DNA of 64,000 nt, from assembly GCF_001690525.1 (NCBI RefSeq), contig NZ_LZGT01000088.1:22484-86483 (forward strand), read 5' to 3'. The notes under the pieces are model-generated. The model worked only from the letters and a program-made list of their open reading frames with translations, made no database searches and was not told where the DNA came from. Within the stretch, counting starts at the first letter, position 1. The number at the start of each line of letters is the position of its first letter. The position numbers and the translations under genes were made by a program. The DNA is from Gilliamella sp. App6-5. GTDB lineage: Bacteria > Pseudomonadota > Gammaproteobacteria > Enterobacterales > Orbaceae. Shown here piece by piece: positions 60,902 to 64,000 of this stretch.

Positions 60902-60949
60902 CAAAGATTAACACAAAGTGAACTTGATGAGTTCAAAAGTATATTATGA
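60902..60949 (+). pseudogene. Toxin-tip-like peptide remnant
   Basis: In frame it reads QRLTQSELDEFKSIL and a stop, 23 bp before the next gene. It resembles FTVEELDEIKALI at 56464, likewise just upstream of a small gene. Confidence 0.4.
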
Positions 60950-60972
60950 TTATATAAAGTTTAGAGAGAAAA

Positions 60973-61164
60973 ATGTATTTATTAGAGCATATAAATCCGT
61001 CAGGAACCGTGAATCAATTTCATCTTGATATATCTGAAGATGGGTTAATGATTTATGAATCATGTATTAACTATGTCTTAGAAAATTGTAGTGATAAGGA
61101 AATTTATAAAATTACCGGTTGCGAAAATAAGGAGGCTTTAAAAGAAATACAAAAAATATTATAA
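60973..61164 (+). CDS. Small hypothetical protein
   Basis: A 63-residue protein starting at ATG behind AGAGAG. No family was recognised. It is acidic (LDISEDGLMIYESCINYVLE), without signal peptide. It is short for an immunity protein and may be truncated; the DNA that follows (61165-61445) holds only stop-filled debris, including a run of Gs around 61370. Confidence 0.45.
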   Translation: MYLLEHINPSGTVNQFHLDISEDGLMIYESCINYVLENCSDKEIYKITGCENKEALKEIQKIL

Positions 61165-61445
61165 CTATTTTATACTATTACGCTGCAAAGGATTTATTGC
61201 TACCCCGATATTTTGATTCTCATAATAGGTATACAGAACCAAATGAATTATCATGGATGGGAATAAATATAAACAGGCAAAATAAATAGATTCGTGTTGA
61301 GTTCAAAAAATTGTCTCTAGATCTATGCTGCTTTAACGACAAAATGATAGGGGTGGGCACTGTCTAATATTTTGGGGGAGGATAACTCAGTTTTCCAAAA
61401 TGGGAAAATGCGTTAAATCATGTTTTTAAAAATGAGGTGAACTAA

Positions 61446-61853
61446 ATGGATATTGAAATTGCGAAAAATAGATTAAAAGAATTCATTATTGCGATGAATA
61501 ATTGGGAAATAGTGTGCTATCCAAAATTGAAAAGTGATTCTTCAGAAGAAGCTTATTTACAAATGACTAAAGATTTGAATTTTATATTCAATAAATTTTG
61601 TACAAAAAAAGAGCGAAAATATGGTCGACAAGCTGCATTATCTTGTGGAAACCCACCAGAGTACTCACCAGATGAAGAGATATTAAAAATAGAAGAACTC
61701 GAAGGTAATAAAGTAGTTATTTACACTCAACAACAAAATCGTGCAAAAAGTCAATTTCGTTATACCTTGCATTACAAAAAACATGAGTGGCGTATTGATA
61801 AAAAAGAGGTATATGATAAGTTTGATAATAACTGGGACAAATATCCATTGTAA
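61446..61853 (+). CDS. NTF2-fold-type immunity protein (probable)
   Basis: A 135-residue protein starting behind GAGGTGA. The pattern KYGRQAALSCGNPPEYSPDE at about residues 58-77 and the final WRIDKKEVYDKFDNNW resemble NTF2-fold immunity proteins, in which a YGR...PPEYxP segment is conserved. It stands in an array of similar genes near an Rhs remnant. The assignment rests on motif memory and would need a profile search. Confidence 0.6.
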   Translation: MDIEIAKNRLKEFIIAMNNWEIVCYPKLKSDSSEEAYLQMTKDLNFIFNKFCTKKERKYGRQAALSCGNPPEYSPDEEILKIEELEGNKVVIYTQQQNRAKSQFRYTLHYKKHEWRIDKKEVYDKFDNNWDKYPL

Positions 61854-61888
61854 TAAATTGAAACTGCTTATCCTAAAGGAGTCCTAGA

Positions 61889-62317
61889 ATGATTGATTTA
61901 ATAATTAATCCTGATTCTATTCGTGTATCAAAAAGTAAAGTATCAACTCAAATATTTTCGGAAATATATTTCCAAATCGGAAATATATTTTTTCCAGAAA
62001 AGAAATGGGATGATTTTACTGTCATTATATTAAGTTGGTGGTTAAAGGAAGCTTGTAAAATTAAAAAAAATAATATAGCTAAAGCTCATTTTAGTTTTAT
62101 GGATGGACCATTCTATTTTGAGGTTCATTTTGTTAGTGAAACTTGTAATATTGAATTTATAGAAGATAGATATGATAAAAAAGAAGTAATATATAGCGGT
62201 AAAATAGAATGCCTCCATTTGTTTAACCTATTAAAGAAAAATGCAAATTTATTGATTCGAAATATACCTAGTGAAGCAGAAAACTTAAAAGATGTAATAG
62301 AGTTGAAAAAAAATTAA
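61889..62317 (+). CDS. Hypothetical protein, probable immunity protein
   Basis: A 142-residue protein starting behind a strong AAAGGAG, 35 bp after the NTF2-like gene. No family name is certain; the combination FPEKKWDDFTVIILSWWLKE and AHFSFMDGPFYFEVHF is distinctive and looks like a conserved immunity-type family. It is the last gene before the Rhs core remnant. Confidence 0.55.
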   Translation: MIDLIINPDSIRVSKSKVSTQIFSEIYFQIGNIFFPEKKWDDFTVIILSWWLKEACKIKKNNIAKAHFSFMDGPFYFEVHFVSETCNIEFIEDRYDKKEVIYSGKIECLHLFNLLKKNANLLIRNIPSEAENLKDVIELKKN

Positions 62318-62550
62318 AATTAATACAAAACCATGTGAATAATTTTTAGATAGGTAATTGCAAAGAATCATAATATAGAGTAAATAATTTTAGATACCAA
62401 CAAAATCCTCCTAACTATACAATTGATAGATTTAAAGATGCATATTATAGCCAAAACATCTGCTCAATAAACAGAAAGGTTAACTGATCAAACATATAGA
62501 TTGCTAAAGATTTATATATAAGAAAATAACATAAGTTCCAAAATAAGTAC

Positions 62551-63108
62551 GTCCGTCTGCAACGCAAAAAGACTACCAGCGTACCATTACGATGCCGAAC
62601 ACCGCCTGAAAGAGGTACGCATCGAATAAACAGACCGCAGCCCGTGTTAAGGCTACGTTTACGACGCCTTAGGCCGGCGTATCGAAAATCATTAAATAGA
62701 CCGCAAACCCTACAACCGTACCCGCTTCCTGTGGGACGGCTTAAGAATGATCCAGGAAACCAGCCCGAATCACCCCACCAGCCTATATATCTATACCAAC
62801 CAGAACGGCTGTCCGGAAGAGCTTACCGATGCCAACGGCGAATTACTGTGGGAATGTAGCTTTCAGTTATAGGGAAAGCGGATTCATGAAATCGAACATG
62901 AATCAATAGAGCAAAACCTCAGATATCAGGGACAATATTTACACAGAGAAACCAGCTTACATTACAATACTTTCAGGTATTATGATCCGGATATAGGGCG
63001 CTTTACCCAGCCAGACCCGATTGAGTTGCTCGGTAGCTTTAATCTGTATCAGGATGCGCCTAATGGGTTGACTTGGGTGGATCCGTGGGAGGGGGTGTCC
63101 TAAACTTA
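62551..63108 (+). pseudogene. Rhs core C-terminal pseudogene
   Basis: Rhs-repeat core read with at least four in-frame stops: YHYDAEHRLKEVRIE, stop, then YVYDALGRRIEKH, stop, RTRFLWDGLRMIQETS, NQNGCPEELTDANGELLWE, and last RYQGQYLHRETSLHYNTFRY and DPDIGRFTQPDPIELLG. It ends NGLTWVDPW, the usual junction before the variable toxin tip. The composition is clearly richer in GC than the small genes to the left, as expected for Rhs cores. The 5' part of the gene is missing. Confidence 0.88.
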
Positions 63109-63275
63109 ATCGACGACAGGCTTTAAATTCAGAAGATTTAGGTTCACATGGAAGATATTATGAATATAAAAATGCACAAGGACATAAACTTGTCATTGTA
63201 GAACATACAAATGATCCAAGAGCCAAAAGTGCTCATACACATGCAGGTCAACCAAAGCGTGGCGCCAATTTGTAA
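63099..63275 (+). pseudogene. Truncated Rhs toxin tip
   Basis: One base out of frame with the Rhs core, after the G-run at 63088-63095, a frame reads PKLNRRQALNSEDLGSHGRY, YEYKNAQGHKLVIVEHTNDP and RAKSAHTHAGQPKRGANL, then a stop at the edge of the IS element. It directly follows the conserved WVDPW junction, so it is a toxin tip. The histidine-rich HTHAGQPKR run suggests a nuclease or similar family, not identified. The frameshift and the insertion make it inactive. Confidence 0.6.
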
Positions 63276-63344
63276 CTATCCCCTAAAATAGTACAGCAAA
63301 AAAGTAGAAAATTCTCTATGATAAAAGTAAAAGAGGATTCAATT

Positions 63345-63602
63345 ATGAAAAAAATGACTGAACATCAAATCGTCGCTATTTTAAAAGAAGCTGAAGCAGG
63401 TATTCCTGTCAAGGAACTCTGCCGTAAATATGGCATGGCAAATTCAACTTTCTATAAATGGCGAGAAAAATACGGCGGAATGGAAACCTCTGATATTAAA
63501 CGTTTAAAGGAGCTTGAGGCCGAAAACCGTAAACTTAAACAGATGTTTGCCGAACTGAGCTTAAAATCCCAGCTTCAGGAAGAAATCATAAAAAAGCTTT
63601 AG
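63345..63602 (+). CDS. IS3-family transposase OrfA
   Basis: An 85-residue helix-turn-helix protein: MTEHQIVAILKEAEAGIPVK, then LCRKYGMANSTFYKWREKYG, followed by a leucine-zipper-like LKELEAENRKLKQMFAELSL. The ATG at 63345 follows AGAGGA. Near its end lies AAAAAAG (63590-63596), the usual -1 slippery site that yields the OrfAB fusion. Confidence 0.93.
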   Translation: MKKMTEHQIVAILKEAEAGIPVKELCRKYGMANSTFYKWREKYGGMETSDIKRLKELEAENRKLKQMFAELSLKSQLQEEIIKKL

Positions 63603-64000
63603 TGCCCACAAAGGTACGTAAAATGTGGGCACAGCAACTACAACAAAATCATTCAGTTACTATTGCTATGAGTTGTGCCATTGTTGGCTTAAGCCGTTGT
63701 GCTTACTATCATCAACCTAAGTTACCGGATGATTCGGTGATTATTTCGGTGTTGAATGCTATCACAGACCGGCATTTACGCTGGGGCTTTCCCAAATGTT
63801 TTAATCGCATCAGAAAGCTCGGCTATAAATGGAATCATAAACGGGTGTATCGGGTGTATTGTGAGTTAAAACTTAATATTAGAGCTAAACGTAAAAAACG
63901 TATCCCCCAACGAACACCAGAAAAGCTATTGGTTCCTAATAAACAAGGTGAATGTTGGTCAATGGATTTTATGAGTGATAGTAGCTGTAATCAACGTCGC
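63602..64000 (+). CDS. IS3-family transposase OrfB (partial)
   Basis: Open in the -1 frame relative to OrfA and running off the window. It reads VPTKVRKMWAQQLQQ, later LRWGFPKCFNRIRKLGYKWN and LLVPNKQGECWSMDFMSDSS, where the aspartate of SMDFMSD is the first of the DDE catalytic triad. GTG at 63602 could start it alone, but fusion by frameshifting at 63590 is expected for the family. Confidence 0.9.
   Translation, partial: MPTKVRKMWAQQLQQNHSVTIAMSCAIVGLSRCAYYHQPKLPDDSVIISVLNAITDRHLRWGFPKCFNRIRKLGYKWNHKRVYRVYCELKLNIRAKRKKRIPQRTPEKLLVPNKQGECWSMDFMSDSSCNQRR

Larger units (their letters stand above)
63271..64000 (+). mobile_element. IS3-family insertion sequence (left part, runs past window end)
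   Basis: Two overlapping frames for an IS3-family transposase, of the IS407-like group by OrfA sequence. The left end is probably near TGTAACTATCCCC at 63271; the exact inverted repeat cannot be fixed without the right end. The element lies at the end of the Rhs toxin tip and probably cut it. Confidence 0.8.

Noticed and set aside
62644..62859. Arginine/proline-rich open frame of 71 codons
   Set aside because: It is an off-frame reading of the Rhs core remnant, whose correct frame has clear Rhs similarity.
1..64000. CRISPR array, tRNA or rRNA genes
   Set aside because: No regularly spaced short repeats and no tRNA- or rRNA-like segments were seen on reading through the window; a covariance search was not possible.

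Overview
The window is AT-rich chromosomal DNA of a gammaproteobacterium. Gene content and protein similarity (rplKAJL-rpoBC, pgk-fba, ftsN, yihY-dtd, metA, sapBCDF, rne, syd, folK/dksA/gluQ, galU, ffh, ispB, tonB, ygfB-pepP, ptsHI-crr, pgi) resemble Enterobacterales/Pasteurellales. Low GC, short intergenic regions and the Rhs/immunity region suggest family Orbaceae (Gilliamella-like gut symbionts). That assignment is an inference; there is no rRNA in the window.

Layout. 1-1732 (minus): the 3' part of a poorly characterised operon of conserved families (PRD-domain protein, SFCGS protein, DUF4312, partial DUF4311). 2469-13853 (minus): rplK-rplA-rplJ-rplL-rpoB-rpoC with a promoter, an L10-type leader, an rplL/rpoB attenuator and an rpoC terminator, followed by a small ABM-family monooxygenase. 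13878-16239 (minus): pgk-fba. 16387-18757 (plus): rpsT, ftsN, yihY, dtd. 18850-26755 (minus): metA with met boxes, and rne followed by sapBCDF without sapA. 27101-28939 (plus): syd and aspC.

29980-35491: a C-N lyase of the fumarase/aspartase superfamily, a GNAT acetyltransferase and a complete polar-amino-acid ABC transporter, translationally coupled through ATGA overlaps, facing a convergent MmgE/PrpD gene. This looks like a catabolic unit for an N-substituted amino acid, with iminodisuccinate-type chemistry as the closest precedent. 35719-38674: folK, dksA, gluQ and convergent moaA. 39085-42480 (minus): tyrB, a 49-residue entericidin-like lipoprotein gene, another lipoprotein, DUF2569 and galU. 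42749-54619: ridA, ffh, rhtA, ispB, Fur-box/tonB, pepP, ygfB, a lipoprotein, ptsH-ptsI-crr and pgi.

54843-64000: the accessory region. It is a run of about ten small, very AT-rich orphan genes (SMI1/KNR4, NTF2-like, pentapeptide-repeat and unrecognised families), each with a strong ribosome binding site. They are separated by decayed coding debris, including short toxin-tip-like peptides and Rhs-core fragments. The run ends in a multiply interrupted Rhs core pseudogene, a toxin-like C-terminal tip cut off by an IS3-family element, and the window edge. The simplest reading is a graveyard of Rhs toxin tips with retained immunity genes. A decayed repeat family with coding character (peptide core KNIQDSIPFRD) has two copies here and one more at 29.4 kb. 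No tRNA, rRNA or CRISPR array was seen.
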